A DNA stretch of 20,810 nucleotides from an uncultured Geobacteraceae bacterium (GTDB lineage Bacteria; Desulfobacterota; Desulfuromonadia; Geobacterales; Pseudopelobacteraceae). The notes below the pieces were generated by a model that did no database searches, was not told the origin of the DNA, and saw nothing but the letters and a program-made list of their open reading frames with translations. Below are positions 13,901-20,810 of the stretch, piece by piece. Position numbers and translations under genes: made by a program. The first letter of the stretch is position 1. Each line of letters starts with the position of its first letter. Location of the stretch: the NCBI GenBank assembly GCA_903879825.1, contig CAIRND010000009.1, positions 1 through 20,810 on the forward strand. The letters run 5' to 3'.

Positions 13901-16453
13901 ATGCATCGCTTTTGGGCTAAAACTACAGTGGATGGAATGCCTGGTTTATCCGTTTACGATCACATGGTGAATGTTGGCTGTGTGGCTCGTTGCATCGCAG
14001 AAAACGTACCCGAAATACTGGAGCGGTTTCAGTTGGAGTCATCGGCAGTAGGCGCACTTGCGGCTCTTCATGACCTTGGCAAAATTACTCCTGGCTTTCA
14101 GCGAAAGTGCGAAGCATGGCTTAAAGATCACGAATTGGTGAACGTTGCCCGCAATGGTTGCTGGGATACCGGAACTGAAGCGGATCACGCAAAAGTATCA
14201 CATTCAGCAACCCAGGATTTCTTCGTTCAACAAGGAATTACAAAAAACCTTGCAATGCACTTGGCAGCGTTACTTGGTGCGCATCACGGTAAAATTCAAT
14301 TCCTCCCCAATCCCAGAGGCATCAAACCCCCCTCTCTTAAAAACGTCAGCGAAACAGGTAGTGGCATTCAATGGGATGATGAACGCCAAAATTGTGCTCT
14401 TGATATTTGGAATTATTTCAAGGCTGAAAGCTCTGACTTCACCATGCCCAATGATTCGCCTGTGCTCTGGTGGCTTGCAGGACTTGTATCTGTTTCTGAT
14501 TGGATAGGTTCAGATGAGTCTTTTTTCTCTGCAGAGCGGAGAGAGGAGGCTGTTGATATCTCTTCCATAGCAAGAAAAGCACTCGATACAATTGGCTTTA
14601 CTCCTCCAGCCATTATCAAAAACCTTCCGTTCAAATCTCTTTTTGGTTTCCTGCCCAATGATATGCAGTCAAAAGCACTTGTCACTATTTCTGGTCCTGG
14701 AGTTTACGCTATTGAAGCTCCAATGGGCATGGGAAAGACCGAAGCCGCGCTTGGAGCTGCATATCAACTGATGGCAGCCGGAAAAGCGAGTGGCATATAC
14801 TTTGCCCTGCCCACACAGGCGACAAGTAATCGAATCCATTTACGAATGAATGAGTTCTTGCAGAATATCACCACAGACTCATCCTCAAGCCGTCTTATTC
14901 ATGGGAATTCCTGGCTGATGCAAGCGGCTCCCGATATTTCACCCTCATTCACTGTGACGCATGGATCAGCTCACGAAGATGCTCGAGCCGGGAGGGACTG
15001 GTTTTCGTCGGCGAAACGGGCCTTGATTGCACCTTTTGGAGTAGGCACCGTTGATCAGGCTCTGCTTGGTGTCGTTGCAGCAAAACACTTCTTTGTCCGG
15101 CATTTTGCCCTCGCCGGTAAAGTTGTAATTCTCGATGAAATACATTCCTACGATCTCTACACCGGGACGCTGATAGACAAACTAATCACGACCCTGGAAG
15201 GGTTGGGCTGCACGGTGATAATCCTGTCTGCAACCCTCACGGGAAAGCGGCGGGCGCAGATGGTTTCTCTTTTGGAATGTGATGTGGATGAAGCCGATTG
15301 CCCTTATCCACTCATCTCAGGTCGTAATGAAGGTCGAGCCTTTAAACCAGTGGCAGCAACTCCCCCAAAACCCCGCACCGTCACGGTTGAATTCATAACC
15401 GCAGATACCGCTTCAGACGAAGCCATCAGGGTTGCGCGTGACGGCGGAGCGGTGCTCTGGATTTGCAATACTGTGGGCGCGGCGCAGCAGCAATTCAATC
15501 TCTTTAAAGATGTTGATTTCCCCGTTGGCCTTCTTCATTCACGGTTCCCTTTCTGTCAGCGAGAAAAAATTGAAGATAAATGGATGAAACTATTTGGCAA
15601 AGCTGGTGAAGGTAGATGCGGCTCAATCCTCGTCTCCACTCAGGTGGTCGAACAGAGTGTCGATCTCGACGCTGATCTCCTGATAACTGAACTGGCTCCC
15701 ACCGATATGCTGTTGCAACGTATCGGGCGGCTCTGGCGGCACGAGCGGGAATACCGGTCGGTTGATGCGGCACGTATCTGCGTTATTGAAGAATCAAAGT
15801 CTCTTGACGACTTCAGGAACATGACACCTCAGGAAATCAGGAAGGATCTGGGGAACAAGGCGTTTGTGTATGATCCATACATATTGATGCGATCACTGGA
15901 TGTTTGGAAAAAACAGAATGACATAATTGTCCCGCAACATATTCGCTCACTCATTGAAGCAACCTACGAAGAGCGTGATGATGAGCCGGATGCCTGGCAG
16001 AAACTTTCTTGTGATTGGTTTGGAACTGATTCGGCGAAAAAAATGATGGCTCATCGAAACGCCAATATCTGGCAGGTGGCATTGAATGATGAAGAGGGGG
16101 GTCAGACGCGTCTTAACGAGATGCCCACCGTTGTGCTGGTACTCTGCCGATCTTTTGCAAATTCGGAGGTCGTGTTTGTTGATGGAACCAGCGGATACAT
16201 CGGAGGTGACGATTACCTGCTGTCTGTCGCACAGAGTATCCACAAGAACTTGATCAGAGTTCCACGACATCTGTTTGATCGAGTAGAAATCTGCCTTGCC
16301 TTCTCTACATATCTCTACGGAGAACAGAGTATTGGAATCGTTGCCGAAAATGAAATTGTAGAAGTAAAGGGACTGAAAAATGGAATCCGGCTTAGATATT
16401 GTGACGATTTAGGTCTGGCAATCGAAAAGACATCAGGACAGGAGGAAATATGA
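13901..16453 (+). CDS. cas3: CRISPR-associated nuclease-helicase Cas3 (type I-E)
   Basis: Cas3 is recruited by Cascade bound to target DNA and degrades it. From the ATG at 13901 the protein has 850 residues. The HD nuclease domain shows H21, H57-D58 (HDLGK), H101 and H128-H129. The superfamily 2 helicase follows: Walker A 'APMGMGKTEAAL' near 272, DEIH at 412-415, SAT at 443-445, 'STQVVEQSVDLDADLLITE' and motif VI QRIGRLWRH from 606. All motifs are intact. The ATG is chosen because GGAGGG lies just upstream. The frame is open back to a TTG at 13817, but that stretch is AT-rich, holds the promoter and does not resemble Cas3. It overlaps cse1 by 4 bp. Confidence 0.95.
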   Translation: MHRFWAKTTVDGMPGLSVYDHMVNVGCVARCIAENVPEILERFQLESSAVGALAALHDLGKITPGFQRKCEAWLKDHELVNVARNGCWDTGTEADHAKVSHSATQDFFVQQGITKNLAMHLAALLGAHHGKIQFLPNPRGIKPPSLKNVSETGSGIQWDDERQNCALDIWNYFKAESSDFTMPNDSPVLWWLAGLVSVSDWIGSDESFFSAERREEAVDISSIARKALDTIGFTPPAIIKNLPFKSLFGFLPNDMQSKALVTISGPGVYAIEAPMGMGKTEAALGAAYQLMAAGKASGIYFALPTQATSNRIHLRMNEFLQNITTDSSSSRLIHGNSWLMQAAPDISPSFTVTHGSAHEDARAGRDWFSSAKRALIAPFGVGTVDQALLGVVAAKHFFVRHFALAGKVVILDEIHSYDLYTGTLIDKLITTLEGLGCTVIILSATLTGKRRAQMVSLLECDVDEADCPYPLISGRNEGRAFKPVAATPPKPRTVTVEFITADTASDEAIRVARDGGAVLWICNTVGAAQQQFNLFKDVDFPVGLLHSRFPFCQREKIEDKWMKLFGKAGEGRCGSILVSTQVVEQSVDLDADLLITELAPTDMLLQRIGRLWRHEREYRSVDAARICVIEESKSLDDFRNMTPQEIRKDLGNKAFVYDPYILMRSLDVWKKQNDIIVPQHIRSLIEATYEERDDEPDAWQKLSCDWFGTDSAKKMMAHRNANIWQVALNDEEGGQTRLNEMPTVVLVLCRSFANSEVVFVDGTSGYIGGDDYLLSVAQSIHKNLIRVPRHLFDRVEICLAFSTYLYGEQSIGIVAENEIVEVKGLKNGIRLRYCDDLGLAIEKTSGQEEI

Positions 16454-18024
16454 ATGTTGCCTTTGACCCGTGGATACCGGTTGTAAACAGAGCGGGCGAA
16501 AGAGAATTGGCCAGTCTCTGTTCAGTACTGACAGAAGGGGACACGTTCGCCGATCTGGCGGTGCGCCCCCATGAGCGGGTTGCCTTGATGCGGCTGTTTA
16601 TCTGCGTTGCCCATGCCGCTCTGGATGGCCCAAAGGATTATGACGAATGGTGCGAGGTGCCGAAACGTCTGCCAGATGCAGCGTTCAAGTATCTGACAGT
16701 GTGGAAAGATTGGTTTGAATTGTTTCACCAGGAAAGACCGTGGTTGCAGGTGGCCGGGCTTTCTAAAGGATTAGTTGATGACGGTTTGGAAATAAGTACC
16801 GATGATTGGACGCCAGTATCAAAACTCAATTTTTCATTTGCCACAGGGAATAATTCTACTTTATTTGACCATGGTGGAATGGGTGACGATCGTACCATCT
16901 CAATCAGTGAAACCGTCATTTCCATGCTTACTTTTCAATGCTTCTCACCGGGCGGGTTAATCTCTCAGGTCCACTGGAACGGCACACAAAGCGGGAAATC
17001 GTCAAAAGACGGGCCCTGTGTCCCTGCCTCAATGATTCATGCTTTTCTTCGCGGGAACAGTATTCAGACAACCATCCACCTCAATTTGCCAAATTTTGAT
17101 GATGTTAAATTCAGTTATGCTGACCGTGATCTTGGGAAACCTGTTTGGGAAATGCCGCCAACCTCACTTTCTGATTCAGCGTTTATAGAGAATGCCACTG
17201 CCACATATATTGGCAGATTGGTGCCAATGACACGCCTTATCCGTCTCCACCCGTCTGGTGATTGCATGCTCTTGGGAGATGGATTCGCTTATCCTCCTTT
17301 TACGGATGGTTTTCCGCCGGAACCAACCGCTACGGTAATAATCAGAGCCATCGGAAAAAAAGAAGAGCGGACATTACTGCCCTATAGACCGGCAAAAGCC
17401 TTCTGGCGTGAGCTTGCCGCAGTTGTTGTCAAACGCGGTGCCGAAGGGACAGGGGGCCCTTTATGCCTTAAAGCCGTTCCGGATGGTGATGGATGTGATC
17501 TGGTTATTGCTGCTTTAGCACGTGATCAGGCCACGATTGTTGATACAGCTGAATCAATATTTCACATCCCTTCAGGATTACGTTCGGTTGAAGGAACGGT
17601 AATATATGAAACGGAGGTAAAGAACGCCGAATCAACCGCAAGCCGTCTTGGTTGGGCAATTGAAACATATCGATTGGAAATTGATGGTGGCTGGGAGGGG
17701 AGGCTCAAAGGTGCCGGTCCGAGTAAAGGAGCCATGAAAGTAAAGCTCCACACCATTGCAACCAGCCATTATTGGACAACGGTCGAAAAAAATCTGACCC
17801 TTTTGATGACCCATATTGAATCCATTGGAACGGATTATGCCATAACCACCCGGGATGAGTGGCGGAAGATGCTCTTTGCTACCGCCTGCGATGCCTTCCG
17901 AACTGCCTGCGGACAGGAAACGTCACGGCAGATGAGAGCTTTTGTTAAAGGGTGGCAGAAACTTACAACAACAAAAGACGAACCTGAAGCAGAGACAAAA
18001 GAAACCAAGGAGGATGAAGTATGA
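16450..18024 (+). CDS. casA: Cascade large subunit Cse1/Cas8e
   Basis: This 524-residue protein is the type I-E large subunit, which recognises the PAM and recruits Cas3. Its start 'MNVAFDPWIPVVNRAGE' and the region 'RPHERVALMRLFICVAHAAL' are typical of the family, as are 'FSPGGLISQVHW' and the C-terminal helical bundle from about residue 400. Length is slightly above the E. coli protein (502). The last 15 residues are charged, rich in E and K, and may be a flexible tail. The ATG overlaps the cas3 stop, with GGAGGAAAT as ribosome site inside cas3, so translation is coupled. It overlaps cse2 by 4 bp. Confidence 0.95.
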   Translation: MNVAFDPWIPVVNRAGERELASLCSVLTEGDTFADLAVRPHERVALMRLFICVAHAALDGPKDYDEWCEVPKRLPDAAFKYLTVWKDWFELFHQERPWLQVAGLSKGLVDDGLEISTDDWTPVSKLNFSFATGNNSTLFDHGGMGDDRTISISETVISMLTFQCFSPGGLISQVHWNGTQSGKSSKDGPCVPASMIHAFLRGNSIQTTIHLNLPNFDDVKFSYADRDLGKPVWEMPPTSLSDSAFIENATATYIGRLVPMTRLIRLHPSGDCMLLGDGFAYPPFTDGFPPEPTATVIIRAIGKKEERTLLPYRPAKAFWRELAAVVVKRGAEGTGGPLCLKAVPDGDGCDLVIAALARDQATIVDTAESIFHIPSGLRSVEGTVIYETEVKNAESTASRLGWAIETYRLEIDGGWEGRLKGAGPSKGAMKVKLHTIATSHYWTTVEKNLTLLMTHIESIGTDYAITTRDEWRKMLFATACDAFRTACGQETSRQMRAFVKGWQKLTTTKDEPEAETKETKEDEV

Positions 18025-18512
18025 GCTGGCTTCTCGATCGACTTCGCACGTGTCAGGACAACCGGGGAATGATGGCCGATCTTCGGTGCATACTTGTGGA
18101 CAACAAAAAACACCGTGCCTGGCCTGCACTCAGCCGGATTGGAGTGGCGATTGACAATGATGTCTCTTCGTTTGTCGTTGGCCTGTTTGCTACCCATCCC
18201 GAAGCAACTTCAGTCGGAAATTTTGGTACCACCTGCAAAACAATAGAGCAGAAGCGGGGCGACAAAAGGGGTGATGACAATAAACTGACCCCCACTGAAC
18301 GTCGCTTTCAGCATCTTCTTAGCGCAGAAGCTGGAAAAGAATTACACGACAGAATGCTGAGAATCCTCCTCATGGCAAAATCACTGGGTGTACCAATCAA
18401 TTATGAAAAACTTGAAACTGATCTGAAATACTGGAGTGATCGAACAAAGACCGAATGGGCCGCTGCATTCTGGACACCGGGAGTGGTACCGCCCACCGAG
18501 GAGGTTGTATGA
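18021..18512 (+). CDS. casB: Cascade small subunit Cse2/Cas11e
   Basis: This 163-residue, mostly helical, basic protein fits Cse2, present in two copies in Cascade, where it stabilises the R-loop. Visible family traits are the 'WPALSRIG' region, the basic 'ERRFQHLLSA' helix, and the C-terminal 'DLKYWSDRTKTEWAAAFW', typical of Cse2. The ATG lies within the cse1 stop and the stop lies within the next ATG (4-bp overlaps at both ends). AAGGAGG is located upstream. Confidence 0.92.
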   Translation: MSWLLDRLRTCQDNRGMMADLRCILVDNKKHRAWPALSRIGVAIDNDVSSFVVGLFATHPEATSVGNFGTTCKTIEQKRGDKRGDDNKLTPTERRFQHLLSAEAGKELHDRMLRILLMAKSLGVPINYEKLETDLKYWSDRTKTEWAAAFWTPGVVPPTEEVV

Positions 18513-19198
18513 ACTGGCTTGCCCGTTTGGAAGTTGATGCGGAAACTGTTCGTAATGCCGGAGTATATGAAGACGTCTACGCGTGGCACAAGATGTTGTG
18601 GGAGTGCTATCCGGATCAGCCGGATGCCAGCAGGGATTTCCTGACGCGAATTGATCTATTGGAAGGAGCGTATCGCTTTTGGGTGTTGGCAAATAAAAAA
18701 CCTGTAAAACCGCAATGGTGCCCTGCTGAAGGCTTTGCCATCAAGGAAATATCACCTTCTTTTCTGTCTCATCAGTATTACGCTTTTGATCTGCGGGCAA
18801 ACCCGGTGAGAGCAGTAGTGCAGAGAGATAGCAACGGTGAGCAGATTTTCGGTAACAACGGTAAGAGGAAACGCGGAAAGCGCGTGCCGCTGGTAAAGCC
18901 GGATGAACTGCGAGCATGGCTTGTCCGCAAAGGTGACGTTCGACGTAGGGACAAGGAAACGGGTCTGGATGTGTCTGGCGGATTCCGCATTTTAGAGGAA
19001 AAACCGCTTGAAATCAGCCCGATGGTGGAAAGTCATTTTCGCAAGAAGGGGCAGAGCGGCTATCATGGCGGAGTTCAGTTTCGTGGAGTTTTGGAAGTGA
19101 CGGATCGGGCGAAATTTATCGAAAGCTATCAATCAGGCATCGGCAGCGCCAAGGGTTTTGGTTTTGGCCTGATGCTGCTTGCACCAGTCAACCTTTAG
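18509..19198 (+). CDS. casE: CRISPR RNA endonuclease Cas6e (Cse3/CasE)
   Basis: This 229-residue protein cleaves the CRISPR repeat RNA and stays bound to the 3' handle of the crRNA in Cascade. It resembles E. coli Cas6e (199 residues) across its length: 'HKMLWECYPDQPDASRDFL' contains H27, equivalent to the catalytic His (H20 in E. coli, H26 in Thermus). 'YAFDLRANPVRAV' follows, and the glycine-rich loop 'GIGSAKGFGFGLMLLAPV' closes the C-terminus. The ATG at 18509 overlaps the cse2 stop and has a GGAGG ribosome site; an upstream in-frame ATG at 18455 lies inside cse2 and lacks support. In E. coli cas6e follows cas5; here it comes before cas7. Confidence 0.94.
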   Translation: MNWLARLEVDAETVRNAGVYEDVYAWHKMLWECYPDQPDASRDFLTRIDLLEGAYRFWVLANKKPVKPQWCPAEGFAIKEISPSFLSHQYYAFDLRANPVRAVVQRDSNGEQIFGNNGKRKRGKRVPLVKPDELRAWLVRKGDVRRRDKETGLDVSGGFRILEEKPLEISPMVESHFRKKGQSGYHGGVQFRGVLEVTDRAKFIESYQSGIGSAKGFGFGLMLLAPVNL

Positions 19199-19233
19199 AT
19201 ACTCAAAATATACTCACAAAAGGAGATACAACC

Positions 19234-20271
19234 ATGAAACATCTGGAGCTGCACATCATCCAATCCGTCCCTGTCGCCTGCCTTAATCGTGACGACCTTA
19301 ATTCACCCAAGACCGCCATCTTCGGTGGCGTCCAGCGAGCACGGGTATCGAGTCAGTCGTGGAAAAGAGCGATTCGTGAGATGGCGAAGGAGATTATGCC
19401 TGAGCAATTTAAAGGTGAGCGGACCCGGTTGATGTTCGAACCACTTGTTAAAGAAATGCTATCTGCCGGTCTCTCTATAGCTGATGCCGAAGAAGGAGCT
19501 AAGAAAGTCATTGATGCATTGGTGAAGCTGGATGCTAAATCAACTGACAAGGTAAAATCCACGACACTTTACTTCATGTCCCCACTTGAACTGGAAACAA
19601 TTGCCAAAGCGTATTGCGAGACAAATGATGCCAAAAAAGCATTGAAGGCCATTGATGCGAAGTCGCTCAAGGATGCTGCCGATATCTCGATTTTCGGGCG
19701 CATGGTCGCAAGTGACCACTCCCTGACTGTTGAAGCGGCCTCCATGTTCTCACATGCGCTATCCACTCATAAGGTTGACAATGAAATTGATTTTTTCGCC
19801 GCAGTTGACGACCTGCAACCAAAGGGAGAGTCTGGTGCCGGCATGACCAGCACACTGGAATTCAATTCCGCCACCTATTACCGCTTTGCAGCCTTAAATC
19901 TGGATATGCTCGCTGATGCCGAACACCTCGGGAGTTTGAGTAAGGAGGAACGTCAAAATGTTGTGCGCACCTTTGTAGAAGCAACAATTAAAGCAATCCC
20001 CAGCGCTCGCAAAAATACGATGAACGGCAATACGCTGCCTATGTATGTTCTTGGGGTTGTTCGCGAAAAAGGGCATCCGATTCAATTGATAAACGCTTTT
20101 GAAAATGCGCTTCGTCCGTCACAAGGGTATGCCGTAAAATCTGTGGAGCTACTTAAATCAGAATACGCAAAACTGACTGAAACCTGGGATGTCGGTGCCG
20201 TCTACGCGCAGGCTATTCCTGACGTTGGATTTAAAGCATTCCTTGAGGGGATGGTGGCTCATGTCATCTGA
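19234..20271 (+). CDS. casC: Cascade backbone Cas7e (Cse4/CasC)
   Basis: This 345-residue RAMP protein is the six-copy backbone of Cascade, coating the crRNA spacer. The start 'MKHLELHIIQSVPVACLNRDDLNSPKTAIFGGVQRARVSSQSWKRAIRE' region is diagnostic (N-R-D-D, G-G-x-x-R-x-R-x-S-S-Q, K-R-A). The 'EFNSATYYRFAALNLDML' segment is also typical. AAAGGAG lies before the ATG. It follows cas6e after 35 bp, the only real gap in the operon, and overlaps cas5e by 11 bp. Confidence 0.95.
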   Translation: MKHLELHIIQSVPVACLNRDDLNSPKTAIFGGVQRARVSSQSWKRAIREMAKEIMPEQFKGERTRLMFEPLVKEMLSAGLSIADAEEGAKKVIDALVKLDAKSTDKVKSTTLYFMSPLELETIAKAYCETNDAKKALKAIDAKSLKDAADISIFGRMVASDHSLTVEAASMFSHALSTHKVDNEIDFFAAVDDLQPKGESGAGMTSTLEFNSATYYRFAALNLDMLADAEHLGSLSKEERQNVVRTFVEATIKAIPSARKNTMNGNTLPMYVLGVVREKGHPIQLINAFENALRPSQGYAVKSVELLKSEYAKLTETWDVGAVYAQAIPDVGFKAFLEGMVAHVI

Positions 20272-20810
20272 TAATTCCTTTCTGGCTCTACGGCTGGAGG
20301 GGCCGCTCCAATCGTGGGGCTTCGACAGTCAGTACAACCGCCGTAATACAGGGCTCATGCCGACAAAAAGCGCCATTGCCGGTATATGCTGCGCCGCGCT
20401 CGGGTATTCTCGTGGAAGTGATGAAGAACATGGGTTGTTGGCTTCTTTTGGAAAAGTAAAAATGACAGCCATTGCTATTCCGCGTCATGGCGTAAAAAAA
20501 GATTTACCAGTCAGGCGGTTACAGGATTATCACACTGTTCAAAAGACCCGGCGGGCGAGTGGTGTGATCAACAATGATTGCGTCCTGACCCACCGTCAAT
20601 ATCTTACTGATGCGGCCTTTGGGGTTCTCCTTGAAGGGGACGGAATTTTGTTGAGTTACATCGAAGCGGCACTTGCTGATCCGGTTTGGGGCCTCTGGCT
20701 TGGACGCAAAACCTGTATTCCCACGGCTCCTGTTTTGGCCGGATTGAAAGTAAACCGTAATGATGCCTTACGTCTTCTCATCGGAGAAAAACCGCTCGCA
20801 TCGTTCACAC
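20261..20810 (+). CDS. casD: Cas5e (CasD), 3' end cut by the window
   Basis: The reading frame starts with the ATG at 20261, inside the last codons of cas7e (11-bp overlap), and stays open to the window end, giving 183 residues of about 225-250 expected. 'FLALRLEGPLQSWGF' and 'PTKSAIAGICCAALGY' are the hallmark N-terminus of Cas5e. The later 'DPVWGLWLGRKTCIPTAPVL' is the conserved region that precedes the C-terminal part. Cas5e caps the 5' handle of the crRNA in Cascade. No stop is seen, so the remaining sequence lies outside. cas1, cas2 and the array would be expected next. Confidence 0.93.
   Translation, partial: MSSDNSFLALRLEGPLQSWGFDSQYNRRNTGLMPTKSAIAGICCAALGYSRGSDEEHGLLASFGKVKMTAIAIPRHGVKKDLPVRRLQDYHTVQKTRRASGVINNDCVLTHRQYLTDAAFGVLLEGDGILLSYIEAALADPVWGLWLGRKTCIPTAPVLAGLKVNRNDALRLLIGEKPLASFT

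Noticed and set aside
18455..18508. Earlier start for Cas6e
   Set aside because: The upstream ATG lies within cse2, adds 18 residues unlike Cas6e and has no ribosome site; the ATG at 18509 gives the family N-terminus and has GGAGG.

Overview
This 20.8 kb window is from a bacterial chromosome. The gene set points to a Geobacter-like member of the Desulfuromonadota: bacteriohopanepolyol genes hpnJ-hpnK, a two-domain (class II PPK2) polyphosphate:AMP phosphotransferase, a zinc-ribbon/SPFH pair, a DUF3108 protein, and a type I-E CRISPR-Cas operon with cas6e directly after cse2. The taxonomy is inferred from gene content; no rRNA or other marker is present. No tRNA, rRNA, insertion sequence or prophage gene was recognised.

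Layout. (1) 5-1837, minus strand: an SPFH/GYF_2 protein followed by a double zf-TFIIB zinc-ribbon protein. (2) 2035-3003, plus strand: a ribbon-helix-helix antitoxin / RelE-ParE toxin pair with its own promoter and candidate operator, followed by a small HNH nuclease; this looks like a small defence or accessory insert. (3) 2996-6784, minus strand: a glutamate/aspartate-type ABC uptake operon in the order ATPase, binding protein, permease, permease, ending in a TSUP (TauE/SafE-like) exporter. (4) 6864-8030, minus strand: a 124-residue conserved protein and an exported DUF3108 protein. (5) 8265-13280, plus strand: hpnJ, hpnK, a small EamA/ArnE-F-like membrane protein, proC and pap. The first three overlap by 4 bp, and the whole run may be one transcript. 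(6) 13287-13656: three copies of a C/G-rich palindromic interspersed repeat. (7) 13817-20810, plus strand: a type I-E CRISPR-Cas operon (cas3, cse1, cse2, cas6e, cas7e, cas5e), tightly overlapped and cut by the window end inside cas5e. cas1, cas2 and the array, if present, lie beyond the window.

How the genes work together. In the hpn block, HpnK deacetylates bacteriohopanetetrol-N-acetylglucosamine and HpnJ contracts the sugar ring to a cyclitol ether. The small 4-TM protein translationally coupled to them is a natural candidate for moving a lipid or lipid-linked sugar across the inner membrane. In the cas block, Cse1-Cse2-Cas7-Cas5-Cas6e form Cascade and Cas3 is the recruited nuclease-helicase. 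The remaining blocks are ordinary metabolism and transport. I see no clearly new system; the best leads are the hpn-linked transporter, the SPFH/zinc-ribbon pair, the toxin-antitoxin-HNH module and the repeat cluster next to the cas operon.
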